A DNA stretch of 39,999 nt from Anaerolineae bacterium (GTDB lineage: Bacteria > Chloroflexota > Anaerolineae > Aggregatilineales > JAFGMM01). Shown here piece after piece: positions 1-8,754 of the stretch (positions are counted from its first letter, which is position 1; every line of letters starts with the position of its first letter). The notes under the pieces are model-generated. The model had not been told where the DNA came from and did not search any database. It was given only the letters and a program-made list of their open reading frames with translations. Position numbers and translations under genes: made by a program. The stretch spans positions 1 to 39,999 of the forward strand of contig JAFGMM010000082.1 in the NCBI GenBank assembly GCA_016927535.1, read 5' to 3'.

Positions 1-14
1 ATCTGGGGGTTTCT

Positions 15-41
15 CCCCCTCTCCACCATGTGGAGAGGGGG
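15..41. repeat. Perfect 12-bp hairpin in a GC-rich dispersed repeat
   Basis: The arms at 15-26 (CCCCCTCTCCAC) and 30-41 are perfect reverse complements around a 3-nt loop. The G-rich right side and the following GGGGGGTGAGG resemble the core of the element at 32281-32460, so this is probably another copy of the same dispersed repeat, cut by the window edge. It lies downstream of oppF on the minus strand. No T-tract follows on either strand, so it is not a typical intrinsic terminator. Confidence 0.6.
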
Positions 42-83
42 CTGGGGGGTGAGGTGAGTCTAAAACATTTTCTGAAGGTCTAT

Positions 84-116
84 AGCTCTCCGAAAGCCTG
101 AACCTCTCGGAGAGCT
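84..116 (-). terminator. Stem-loop downstream of oppF, possible terminator
   Basis: AGCTCTCCGA at 84-93 pairs perfectly with TCGGAGAGCT at 107-116 across a 13-nt loop. It starts about 22 nt beyond the oppF stop codon, where a transcript end is expected. No U-tract follows on the minus strand, so it may be a non-canonical terminator or a 3'-end stabiliser. Confidence 0.4.
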
Positions 117-138
117 TGTGCAGCCTGAGCAAACCGGT

Positions 139-1114
139 CTACACCCGGTGGCATGCCACCCAGTGACCGGGTTGGATTTCGCGGAACTCCGGCTCCTCGA
201 TGTTGCAGAGCTTAAACGCGACCGGGCAGCGTGTGCAGAAATTACAGCCTTCCGGCGGGTTGGCCGGGCTGGGCACGTCGCCCTTCAAGAGGATGCGATG
301 CCGCCTCTCCTCGACCACGGGGTCAGGCACCGGCACCGCCGACAGCAGCGCTTGCGTGTACGGATGGAGCGGCTCGCCGTACAGCACTTCGCTGGCAGCA
401 AGCTCGACGATCTTCCCCAGGTACATCACGGCCACGCGGCTACAGATGTGCTGCACCATGCTCAAGTCGTGCGCGATGAACAGGTACGTCAGGCCAAGCT
501 CCTGCTGCAAGTCTTGCAGCAAGTTCACCACCTGCGCCTGGATCGACACGTCCAGCGCCGAGATCGGCTCGTCGCACACGATAAAGCTGGGGTTGAGCGC
601 CAGGGCGCGCGCCACGCCGATGCGCTGGCGCTGGCCGCCGGAGAACTCGTGCGGGTAGCGGTTGATGAAATATTCGTTCAACCCCACCAGCCGCAGCAGT
701 TCGCGGACGCGCTGGCGCTGCTCCTCGCCGCTCGAAATCTTGTGCACTTGCAGCGGCTCGCCGATGATGCGGCCTACGCTCATGCGCGGGTTCAGCGAGG
801 CGTAGGGGTCCTGGAAGATCATCTGCATCCGGCGGCGCATCCGGCGCAGATCCTCGCCCTTCAAATCGGTCAGCTCCTGACCTTCCATCATCACCGAACC
901 GGCGGTCGGGCGGTAGAGCTGCAACATGGTGCGCCCGGTAGTGCTTTTGCCGCAGCCGCTCTCGCCCACCAGGCCCAACGTCTCGCCCTTGTAGATATCG
1001 AACGAGATGCCGTCCACCGCCTTGATCGCGCCGACTTGACGCTGCAGGATGATCCCGGACGTAATCGGGAAATGTTTCTTCAGGTTTCGAACCTGGACCA
1101 GGATTTCTCGACCG

Positions 1115-1125
<11 letters not shown>
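139..1125 (-). CDS. oppF: Peptide ABC transporter ATP-binding protein, OppF/DppF type
   Basis: This is one of two cytoplasmic ATPases that drive an oligopeptide or dipeptide importer. The protein has about 328 residues, normal for the family. It shows a Walker A motif GESGCGKST (residues 54-62), a Q-loop in [11 protein letters not shown], the signature [10 protein letters not shown], a Walker B ending CDEPISALD, and the C-terminal cysteine-rich oligopeptide extension (CNFCTRCP). I chose the ATG at 1125 because GGGAGG lies six bases upstream; an ATG at 1143 is in frame but has no ribosome binding site. The start overlaps the end of oppD by 11 bp, so the two are translationally coupled. The permease and substrate-binding genes are not in the window, so the exact substrate (peptide, nickel or sugar) is unknown. 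Confidence 0.93.
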
Positions 1126-2107
<982 letters not shown>

Positions 2108-2479
2108 AGCTCAGGCCTCCCTTCCTAGAAAAACTAAATACCACCCTCCGGCCCGCGCAACCGGGGACGCGAGCGGTGTCTCCGCAGGTGGGCGGAATTG
2201 TAGGGCATATCGCGCCGCTTCGCAAACAATCTCATGGAATAAAAACAATCTGCGGGTACACTCTCCCCCCTGCATAGCGCGCTATTATAGCCTGACCTGC
2301 TTGCGATTGCTACCCGCAATTTGTCACGTTTTGCAAAATCGTAGATAATAAGTAGAGCACACGAGGATCACCTTACTTTCCTACTTTGTTCTCAAAACAC
2401 AACTGAAGCCAATTCCCCTTCGCTGAGAGCAATTCTTCAGTCGTCGCAAATTGTCATCCTGCCTTTAGGAGAACATGTT
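2108..2479. other. Divergent intergenic region between oppD and the NLR-like gene
   Basis: No gene is visible in this 372-bp stretch. It carries a good plus-strand promoter candidate at 2321-2349 and an exact TATAAT on the minus strand (2289 down to 2284) that could serve oppD, though the matching -35 is weak. The segment from about 2340 onward is AT-rich like the following gene, suggesting that the boundary of the foreign-looking DNA lies in this region. Confidence 0.6.
2321..2349 (+). promoter_or_regulatory. Sigma70-type promoter for the NLR-like gene
   Basis: TTGTCA at 2321-2326 and GATAAT at 2344-2349 are separated by 17 bp. Each matches the consensus at five of six positions. Transcription would begin near 2356, giving a leader of roughly 125 nt before the ATG at 2480. 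Confidence 0.5.
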
Positions 2480-5023
2480 ATGGCGCTGGATAATCATATC
2501 CTTAACGAAATCGTCGAGTTGCTCACTCCATTTTTCAGAAATGAGTCAGACCGTCTCCCCTTTTTGGTTCAGGCATTTGGTAATTCTCGTCCTATCATTG
2601 ACCGCACCGACTTCACCGGTCCAGGACAGACCTTCACGAATCGCTTGGTAACGTATCTTGATGATTATGGAGAAATCGAACCGGGCAAACCGGCGCTTTG
2701 CCAGCTAGTGGAACATGTCTACAAGCAGGTCGGGCCAGACAACAAGGAGCGCGTCAAGAGAATATTGAAAAAGCTTAATTGTCCAAATGTTCGTTCCCAG
2801 CCTTTTCTACCAGATATGATTCCCACCTTCCCCACCAAATTGATCGGGCGCGACGATTTACGGGAAACCATTCACGCCGACCTGGACGCCGGCTACAATG
2901 TTTCTTTAAACGGTATGCCTGGCATTGGCAAGACGGCGATCGCTGCAGTCGTGGCGCGCGAGCGTTCCGCTCGCGGCGAAACGGTGCTCTGGTTGAATGT
3001 GAAACAGGATGATTGGGCATCGATGTATGACGAAATCTGGCGTATTGCCGGCTATCCACAAGAGCAAGACATAGAGGAAAAAGCAAAATATCATCGTGCT
3101 AGAGCCTTACTAAACTCCATGAGCTTGAATTTGATCGTGCTGGACAACGCATGGAACCCCAATAAGGCGAACACTTTTCGGCAAAAAGTGCTGCCTGAAG
3201 GTTGCCGGCTTATGTTGACGAGCCACAAAAACCTTGGCATCGGACGGGTTTACATCATCGATCCACTGGATGATGATAAGAGCGCGGATTTGTTTCGTTC
3301 CTACGCGGGTTTTAGTGATACAATTAATGTAAGTTCAATATGTCAACTACTAGATGGTCATCCGATGGCGCTAAAAATTGCCGGGCGGATGGCAAAAGAT
3401 TATCGTCTCTCTCTAGATGAATTGTATAGCCGGTTAACCAGCGCCAAGCAGCTCGTGCTTGCCCTAGAACTGGACACGGAATCGGAGAGTGTGTGGAGAT
3501 CGTTGCTCGTATCATACGAAACGCTGACTCACCAAACCCTTCAGGCTATCGTCAAAGCATTTGGAGCACTGTGGTTTCCCGCAGCAACATTTGAGTTGTT
3601 GGGACTTATTGCCGAGTTAGGGCCACGATGGGAAGAAAAGACTATGATGGAACTAAGACGAGCTTTCCTAGTCGCTCCCCAAACCACGCCCGATGAAGTT
3701 ACACGCTACAGGATACATACACTCACCCATGATTTCGCCAGCGCGCTCTTGCTTAAGAACGGTGAGTTGGAGGAAGAGCGCCGGCGTGCTTTGACTGCAT
3801 GCGTCGAGTTTGCCCGGTGCCATGCCAGACGTGATAGCACGGACCACAATTACTTAGAGGCCGAGATTGATAATCTAAGATCGGCAATTGAATTTGCTTA
3901 CGAACATGAACTGTGGGATGTTGTAGATAAACTGACTCTGTATTTGTGGGGCGAAAGCGAGTTCTTAGATCAGCGCGGCAACCCAAGAGAGGAGATTATA
4001 GCCTCTCTAGAAATGGGGTGCCGCGCAGCCCGGCAATTGAAGAGACCACTACATGAAGCCATTCACTTGGGCAATTTAGGGTTAGCTTATCGTCAATCTG
4101 GGAGAATTCAAGAAGCAATTGAACGATACCATCAAGCCTTGGGGATTATTCGCTCATACCCGGTTTTTTCACCGGAGGAAAAGTTGTTGAGTGATCGATA
4201 TCACTGCATCCTTCTAGAGCGATTGAGCTTTGCCCATTACCTGCAACCAGGACAAGAAGACATCGCCATTGAGTTTGCTTGGCACGGCATCCAAATCGCA
4301 AGAACAATTTGTTTTAAAAGCAAAGAAGGCAAACTTTTAGGTAACCTGGGCGACGCCCATCGCCGCAAAGGCGACTTCGAAACCGCAATCAATCACTTCG
4401 AGGAGGCACTGGAAATAGCAAAAAAAATCGGTGATCAGCATGGAGAAAGCGATTATCAAGGCGGTTTGGGTACCGTTTACATCGAGATGAGAAGGCCCCA
4501 GTCCGCCGTCGGTCATCTGGAAGAAGCACTAAAGATCGCGCGGAAAATCGGTGACAGGCGTGCCGAAGGTGCCCATCTAGGCAATCTTGGCCTGGCTCAC
4601 TTGGCGATGGGTCATTTAAACCAAGCGCTGGATTATATAGAGCCAGCTTTAGATATTGCACAGAAAATCGGTGATAAGCGTAGAGAGGGTAAACACCTGG
4701 GTATCTTAAGCCAGATTTATATAAGACTGAATGAGCTGGATAAAGCGGAGAAGCTAGTTAGGCAATCTTTTCGCATCGAGGAGGAAATTGGCGACTGGCG
4801 CGGTGTAGCATTCCGATGGCACGACTTCGGGTGTATTGCAATGGCGCGCGCTGAAAAAGCCGCCGAATACGGCGAAAAACACGAGCAATACACAAAAGCT
4901 GTCGAATGTTTTGAGCGAGCGCTCAAAATCCGCCGTGAGATCAGAGACCACCGCGCCGACGGAGAAACCGCCCCCGCACTGGAGGCGGCACGCGCCCGCC
5001 TCGCCGAATTAACCGGGGAATGA
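2480..5023 (+). CDS. NLR-like STAND NTPase: small helical N-terminal domain, NB-ARC, TPR
   Basis: This is a predicted signal-transducing NTPase of 847 residues. Residues 1-100 form a compact helical domain resembling the effector-associated or death-like domains that precede NB-ARC in bacterial NLR relatives; that assignment is by eye. The NB-ARC core has Walker A GMPGIGKT (145-152), Walker B LNLIVLDNA (216-224), a GLPL-like LDGHPMALKI (291-300) and an MHD-like RIHTLTHDF (411-419). From about 520 onward there are TPR units; four copies of an IGD-containing segment recur exactly every 40 residues (IGD near 650, 690, 730, 770). No catalytic effector domain is seen, so signalling would need a partner. 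AGGAGA seven bases before the ATG supports the start. Third positions are AT-richer than in the neighbours, suggesting horizontal gain. A role in phage defence is inference; a transcriptional or stress regulator is the alternative. Confidence 0.85.
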   Translation: MALDNHILNEIVELLTPFFRNESDRLPFLVQAFGNSRPIIDRTDFTGPGQTFTNRLVTYLDDYGEIEPGKPALCQLVEHVYKQVGPDNKERVKRILKKLNCPNVRSQPFLPDMIPTFPTKLIGRDDLRETIHADLDAGYNVSLNGMPGIGKTAIAAVVARERSARGETVLWLNVKQDDWASMYDEIWRIAGYPQEQDIEEKAKYHRARALLNSMSLNLIVLDNAWNPNKANTFRQKVLPEGCRLMLTSHKNLGIGRVYIIDPLDDDKSADLFRSYAGFSDTINVSSICQLLDGHPMALKIAGRMAKDYRLSLDELYSRLTSAKQLVLALELDTESESVWRSLLVSYETLTHQTLQAIVKAFGALWFPAATFELLGLIAELGPRWEEKTMMELRRAFLVAPQTTPDEVTRYRIHTLTHDFASALLLKNGELEEERRRALTACVEFARCHARRDSTDHNYLEAEIDNLRSAIEFAYEHELWDVVDKLTLYLWGESEFLDQRGNPREEIIASLEMGCRAARQLKRPLHEAIHLGNLGLAYRQSGRIQEAIERYHQALGIIRSYPVFSPEEKLLSDRYHCILLERLSFAHYLQPGQEDIAIEFAWHGIQIARTICFKSKEGKLLGNLGDAHRRKGDFETAINHFEEALEIAKKIGDQHGESDYQGGLGTVYIEMRRPQSAVGHLEEALKIARKIGDRRAEGAHLGNLGLAHLAMGHLNQALDYIEPALDIAQKIGDKRREGKHLGILSQIYIRLNELDKAEKLVRQSFRIEEEIGDWRGVAFRWHDFGCIAMARAEKAAEYGEKHEQYTKAVECFERALKIRREIRDHRADGETAPALEAARARLAELTGE

Positions 5024-5186
5024 CTCGATTCGGGGCGCGGCGTGCGCACCGGTTTTTGCCTAAAATTCACGGCTTTTTTTATGCGTTTTTGCATTCGTTT
5101 GCGCCCAAAATGACGCTTTTTGCCGGTCTTTTGTGCCGTCTGGGGCGGAAATCTGCGGTATTAACGGAAAATATACCCCGTTTCCA

Positions 5187-5753
5187 TTACTGCTGCGGCT
5201 GCGCCCCGCGCGCCTGGCGCGTCGCCCAGAACTCGTTGATCGCGGCGCGCGCCCGTGTCGAACTGAATTTCATCAGCGCGTCGGCAGCGGCAAGCTGCAC
5301 GTAGGGGCTGTCGTCGTCGAGCGCGCCCAGCAGCGCGTCGATGCCGTGGTAGTCGCCGAACTCGCCCAGCGCCCACGCCGCGTACTGGCGAATCTGCCAG
5401 TCCTCGTCGGCGAGCGCATCGATAAGCGGCGACAACGCGCCCGGCTCGTTGAGGATCGAGATCGCCTCCACCGCCGAGCGGCGCTGGCGCGTGGGGAAGT
5501 GTCGCCGCCCGGCCAGCCGCCGGTTGCGCACGATCAATTCTAAGAGATTCGTATAATGCCGGCCCTTTTGCTGCGCTTTGATCTCGTCGGCGGCGCGCCG
5601 GATACGACGTTCGTTGCGGCTCAGCAGTTCCTGCCACAGCCGGCTATCGACCGGCACGCGCAGGTCGCCGCCCAATTCCGGCTCCAGGCCGGTCAGTCGG
5701 GTTTCGGTATCGCCGGTGCTGAGGACCGGCTCCATACCGGTTCGCCTGGTCAT
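5187..5753 (-). CDS. HEAT-repeat protein with duplicated TGxEPxL N-terminal tag
   Basis: A 188-residue soluble protein. The C-terminal half carries two to three HEAT or PBS-lyase-like helical repeats (ALSPLIDALADEDWQIRQYA, then GIDALLGALDDDSPYVQLAA), a scaffold for protein contacts. The first 31 residues contain two related motifs, TGMEPVLS (5-12) and TGLEPELGGDLR (21-32). The same pair occurs at the N-terminus of the first protein of the operon (8755-9294). It is the last gene of the chaperone operon and its ATG overlaps the Hsp70 stop codon by 4 bp (ATGA), so it is translationally coupled to it. No catalytic motif is visible. It may be a client adaptor for the Hsp70; that role is inferred. 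Confidence 0.8.
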   Translation of the reverse strand: MTRRTGMEPVLSTGDTETRLTGLEPELGGDLRVPVDSRLWQELLSRNERRIRRAADEIKAQQKGRHYTNLLELIVRNRRLAGRRHFPTRQRRSAVEAISILNEPGALSPLIDALADEDWQIRQYAAWALGEFGDYHGIDALLGALDDDSPYVQLAAADALMKFSSTRARAAINEFWATRQARGAQPQQ

Positions 5754-7372
5754 CGCAGTTCGACGACTTTCACATTATCCAACAAAACCTTATCGACTAA
5801 TATATCCGTTACGGTAACGCGCAAGCCCCGGTTATCGTCTACCGTAAACTCGACCTTAATCCGATCTTTGCCCGCCGCGCCGGTCGGGTTAAGCTTGGCG
5901 ATTGTACGCGCGTCGCCGTCGGCGTTCAGCGGCGCGACGCGCTTCAACGACACTCCCTCCGCGACGACGATCTGATGTTCGCCGAAATACACCTCTGTCA
6001 GTCCAGACCCGGCATCCTCTATCTCGCCGATTACCATCTCTATGGCTTCCTGGTCGTTCTGGCTGGCGCATAGAATCAGCTCAATCGGCTTGTGCATCGG
6101 GTAGCGGGTGCCGGGCGCGATGATCTCGTGGTACTCGTGGTGGCCGGTCATTGCGCTCAGGTGCCGGAGACCGTACCCGTGGTATAGGAAGTCATCCAGG
6201 CCCGTACCTGTAGCCAATCCCAGCGCGCCGTGTGCTACGGCGGTAAAAGGCCGGTCGGTGTGGACGCGCTCTCTTCCGAAATTGGTGCGCAGCATCCGCC
6301 CCACCGACGGCATTAGCGACGTACCGCCCACCATAAAGACGTGCTCGATGTCTTCTTTATAAATACCGTGCTGACGCGCCGCGCGCAGCACTTGATCGAT
6401 GGTAGCCTGAATTTTATCGTAGAACCCATGCTTATCGAGTAGTTCTTCTAATTCGCCGCGCGTGTATGCAGCACGATAGGTTTTAAGGTTATCAGGATCA
6501 AAGACGCCAAGCTCGGCCTGATGCTGCTCGGAAAGCCGAATCTTCAGTTCTTCGACCGCCTGCTTCAACTGAGGATACACACCACCGGCATCTTCTCGTA
6601 AGATACCATTTCGCGCCAGGATATCGTCGATCAGCCAATGGTCGATGTCCTCGCCGCCGAGCACCTGCCCGGCCTTCGCCACGACCACGGCGGTTTCATC
6701 GCCGCCGGCGTGCGTCCGGCGCGACACGCGGTCGCCGTCCACGTCGTAGAGCACCCCAGGCCCCTGCCGGGTCGCCGCCGGCGTGCGCACCAGCGAGATA
6801 TCGAGCGTGCCGCCGCCGAAGTCAAACACCAGCACCAGGCTGCCCGGCGCGCGCACATTGTAGCCCAACGCCGCAGCGGTCGGCTCGTCCACGATGCGGA
6901 GCCGCCGCGCCGCCAGGAAGTCCACGGCCCGGGTCAACCACTCCAGGTAGCGCTCAAAGGACTGGATCGGAACGGTCAACACCAACTCCTCGACCGGCTG
7001 GTCGGCCTGCGTGACGGCATCCAGCACCGCCGCCAGGAAGCTATGGCCGGCCCGCGCATCATCCCACTGTACACCGTCGATCTCGCGGGGCAGCGGGCGG
7101 TGTCGTGCGGCGACGCCTCGCTTGAAGCTGGCGAAGAAGCGCCGGTCGTTCTGCACGTCATAGCCGCTCGCGTGCACGCTCCAACCCGCCAGGACCATGC
7201 CGGTCTGCCCATCCTGCACATACACCAGCGATGGGACCAGCGGCGGCTGACCCACGCGCGGCGGCGCGCTAAGGCCGTTCAGGCGAACCGAGCGCGGCTC
7301 GTCCAGCCCTTCGAACCACTCGGCAATGACAGTATTGGTTGTGCCGAAGTCAATTGCGATTTGCCGTCTCAT
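5750..7372 (-). CDS. Hsp70-family chaperone lacking the C-terminal lid
   Basis: An ATP-dependent chaperone-like protein of 540 residues from the ATG at 7372; a GTG at 7378 is an alternative. The actin-fold nucleotide-binding domain is complete: phosphate-1 DFGTTNTV (8-15), DEPTAAALGY (162-171), phosphate-2 VFDFGGGTLDIS (182-193) and adenosine motif VFMVGGTSLMP (345-355). A beta-type substrate domain follows (about 395-540), ending at DILVDKVLLDNVKVVELR. Classical DnaK has about 100 more residues forming the helical lid and an EEVD-like or acidic tail; these are missing. It lies 12 nt after a GrpE-like gene and overlaps the HEAT gene by 4 bp. It is not housekeeping DnaK: no dnaJ adjoins, the sequence is divergent, and its neighbours are unusual. 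Confidence 0.92.
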   Translation of the reverse strand: MRRQIAIDFGTTNTVIAEWFEGLDEPRSVRLNGLSAPPRVGQPPLVPSLVYVQDGQTGMVLAGWSVHASGYDVQNDRRFFASFKRGVAARHRPLPREIDGVQWDDARAGHSFLAAVLDAVTQADQPVEELVLTVPIQSFERYLEWLTRAVDFLAARRLRIVDEPTAAALGYNVRAPGSLVLVFDFGGGTLDISLVRTPAATRQGPGVLYDVDGDRVSRRTHAGGDETAVVVAKAGQVLGGEDIDHWLIDDILARNGILREDAGGVYPQLKQAVEELKIRLSEQHQAELGVFDPDNLKTYRAAYTRGELEELLDKHGFYDKIQATIDQVLRAARQHGIYKEDIEHVFMVGGTSLMPSVGRMLRTNFGRERVHTDRPFTAVAHGALGLATGTGLDDFLYHGYGLRHLSAMTGHHEYHEIIAPGTRYPMHKPIELILCASQNDQEAIEMVIGEIEDAGSGLTEVYFGEHQIVVAEGVSLKRVAPLNADGDARTIAKLNPTGAAGKDRIKVEFTVDDNRGLRVTVTDILVDKVLLDNVKVVELR

Positions 7373-7384
7373 AGACACTCATAC

Positions 7385-7981
7385 TCACTCGACCTGAGCA
7401 CGGCGAAGAATCTGGTCACCGTATTGATATCCTACAAACTTAACGCGCACGGGCTGCCCCTCCTGGCATGTCCTGGAACAGGAATGCAGCTTCGAGTCAA
7501 AGCTCACCTCTACGCCCGGTGCGCCGACTTGCCGGAATCCGATATCGTCCATGACCCGGTGCAGCGGCGCCAGCAGCGCCAGAACGTCTTGCGCCTGAAT
7601 ATCGGCGCCGTTTCTTACTGCATGCTCCACAGTAGGAAGCTGCACCAGCAAACTCGCCAACCCATCGAACAGCGTGAGGTAGGCATCAGCCTGAGTCTGC
7701 GCATTGGATTCGGCCTCGCGCTGCTGCAAGGCTTTGAAGCCGGTCTGCAAGCGCTCTAACTGCGACTCAACCTCCGAGAGCCGGGTGCGGCGCTGATTCG
7801 CCAGGTCATGCTGAAAACTGCTTTCCCGGTTGGCAGCACACACATCCCCTTCGAGCTGCGCCATGCACGTAAGCGCCGCGTTATACTTTGCAGCCAACGT
7901 TCGTAGACGGCGGCAAGTGCTAATCCAGACAGCAGATATACCCAATCCAAGACCGGTCAGAAACGAAACGATTCTCAACAT
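7385..7981 (-). CDS. Membrane-anchored GrpE-like protein
   Basis: A 198-residue protein with a hydrophobic N-terminal anchor (about residues 4-21), a long charged helix predicted to form a coiled coil (about 50-100), and a C-terminal part resembling the GrpE beta-wing: GAPGVEVSFDSKLHS followed by GQPVRVKFVGYQYGDQILRR, compared with the FDPxxHEA ... GYxLxDRVLRPA pattern of GrpE. GrpE is the nucleotide-exchange factor of Hsp70, and the next gene encodes an Hsp70, which supports the assignment. Canonical GrpE is soluble, so an N-terminal membrane anchor is unusual and would tether the chaperone to the membrane. The start ATG immediately follows the stop of the preceding gene (TAAATG). The assignment rests on motif resemblance and context, not on a search. 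Confidence 0.7.
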   Translation of the reverse strand: MLRIVSFLTGLGLGISAVWISTCRRLRTLAAKYNAALTCMAQLEGDVCAANRESSFQHDLANQRRTRLSEVESQLERLQTGFKALQQREAESNAQTQADAYLTLFDGLASLLVQLPTVEHAVRNGADIQAQDVLALLAPLHRVMDDIGFRQVGAPGVEVSFDSKLHSCSRTCQEGQPVRVKFVGYQYGDQILRRAQVE

Positions 7982-8182
7982 TTACGTTTCCGCTTCCTGC
8001 TGCGCCTCGGTTTTTTCCGCTAAATCGGGGTCAAGCGCGGCAGCGATTGGGATCAACTCGGCGGCGAGGTCTGCGAAGGTCACGCTGCCGTCCGGTTCGA
8101 TGAAAACCTCAACCCGAACCGGTACTAACCGTTTGGGAGTCAGTGATACGGGTTTGCTCATAGTATTCGGGTTTGTGCTCAC
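7982..8182 (-). CDS. Small protein with a DUF2997-like strand motif
   Basis: A 66-residue protein of unknown function. Its core VEVFIEPDGSVTFADLA closely matches the beta-hairpin of the neighbouring DUF2997 protein (IEFIIMPDGTVREEV): both read F-I-x-P-D-G-[ST]-V. It is therefore probably a divergent paralogue or a structural mimic. The GTG at 8182 is preceded by GAGGTGAG with five bases of spacing; an in-frame ATG at 8161 is the alternative. The start overlaps the upstream gene by 74 bp, which is long for an operon overlap but real, since both frames stay open. Its stop codon abuts the ATG of the GrpE-like gene. Confidence 0.7.
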   Translation of the reverse strand: MSTNPNTMSKPVSLTPKRLVPVRVEVFIEPDGSVTFADLAAELIPIAAALDPDLAEKTEAQQEAET

Positions 8183-8315
8183 GTTCGCTCACCTCACCGA
8201 GCGCATCCTCGATAGCCCGGGTCACATTTTCGCAGCCGGTCCCCTGGACGCCGCGCACTTCTTCTCTCACCGTGCCATCAGGCATGATGATAAATTCGAT
8301 CTCCTCTGGCCCCAT
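8109..8315 (-). CDS. DUF2997 family protein
   Basis: A 68-residue protein whose MGPEEIEFIIMPDGTVREEV start, the conserved G-x-G-C segment (VQGTGCENVTRAIEDALGEV) and the Y-Y-E near the end match the small DUF2997 family as I remember it. The family is known mainly from cyanobacteria and often lies next to DUF1257, as here; its biochemical role is unknown. I chose the ATG at 8315 because GAGGAG lies six bases upstream and the family starts here. A GTG at 8363 overlapping the DUF1257 stop would add 16 residues. The tail after YYE is about 17 residues longer than usual and overlaps the next gene. The single cysteine in GTGC is conserved in the family. Confidence 0.85.
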   Translation of the reverse strand: MGPEEIEFIIMPDGTVREEVRGVQGTGCENVTRAIEDALGEVSEREHKPEYYEQTRITDSQTVSTGSG

Positions 8316-8359
8316 GTGTAACTCCTCATCATCAATGATATGACCCAAGTCCCTACAAC

Positions 8360-8737
8360 TCACCAGCGCTGTACGACGACCCGGATCGAGCCATCTTCTT
8401 GCTGCTCGTCGGCAACGATCTCAAAACCCTGCTCTTTGGCTTTGTTGATAATGGTCCGGTAAGCATAACGCTGGGTCACCTTTTCAACGAACTCATCCCG
8501 GTTGAAACTCCCGCGCCCCCAGAAATCGGCAATGATCTCGATTTCGCCGCCTTGGTCACGAAAACCGATATCACGCCCATCCTCTGCCGTGATGACGATA
8601 TCGGCACGAGCCTTCTCCCATCGACTGAACCCGCGCACCTCGGCGTTTTCGCGTACCATGTATTCCAGGTCGGTCAGCGCTTCTTTGACAATATCAATAT
8701 CACGCAGCTTTGTGCTGATTCTTGAAAAATGTGACAC
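8360..8737 (-). CDS. DUF1257 / Ycf35-like protein
   Basis: A 125-residue protein that begins MSHFSRISTKLRDIDIVKEA and ends in a beta-rich segment with EDGSIRVVVQRW. This matches the DUF1257 family, which includes plastid Ycf35 and cyanobacterial homologues. The function is unknown; in cyanobacteria the gene is commonly linked to DUF2997, which is also the next gene here. The length equals the family norm. It lies 17 bp after the first gene of the operon. The pairing of DUF1257 and DUF2997 with an Hsp70/GrpE pair in a non-photosynthetic-looking context is notable. Confidence 0.85.
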   Translation of the reverse strand: MSHFSRISTKLRDIDIVKEALTDLEYMVRENAEVRGFSRWEKARADIVITAEDGRDIGFRDQGGEIEIIADFWGRGSFNRDEFVEKVTQRYAYRTIINKAKEQGFEIVADEQQEDGSIRVVVQRW

Positions 8738-8754
8738 GCCATCACTCCTAAACC

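Noticed and set aside
15-41. Intrinsic terminator of oppF
   Set aside because: The hairpin is perfect but has no T-tract and belongs to a repeat seen elsewhere, so it is listed as a repeat.
5750-7372. Housekeeping DnaK
   Set aside because: There is no lid, no dnaJ neighbour and the sequence is divergent, so it is called only an Hsp70-family protein.
6638-7759. Plus-strand frame of 373 codons across the Hsp70 and GrpE-like genes
   Set aside because: It is antisense to well-supported genes with recognisable motifs, and shows no domain of its own.
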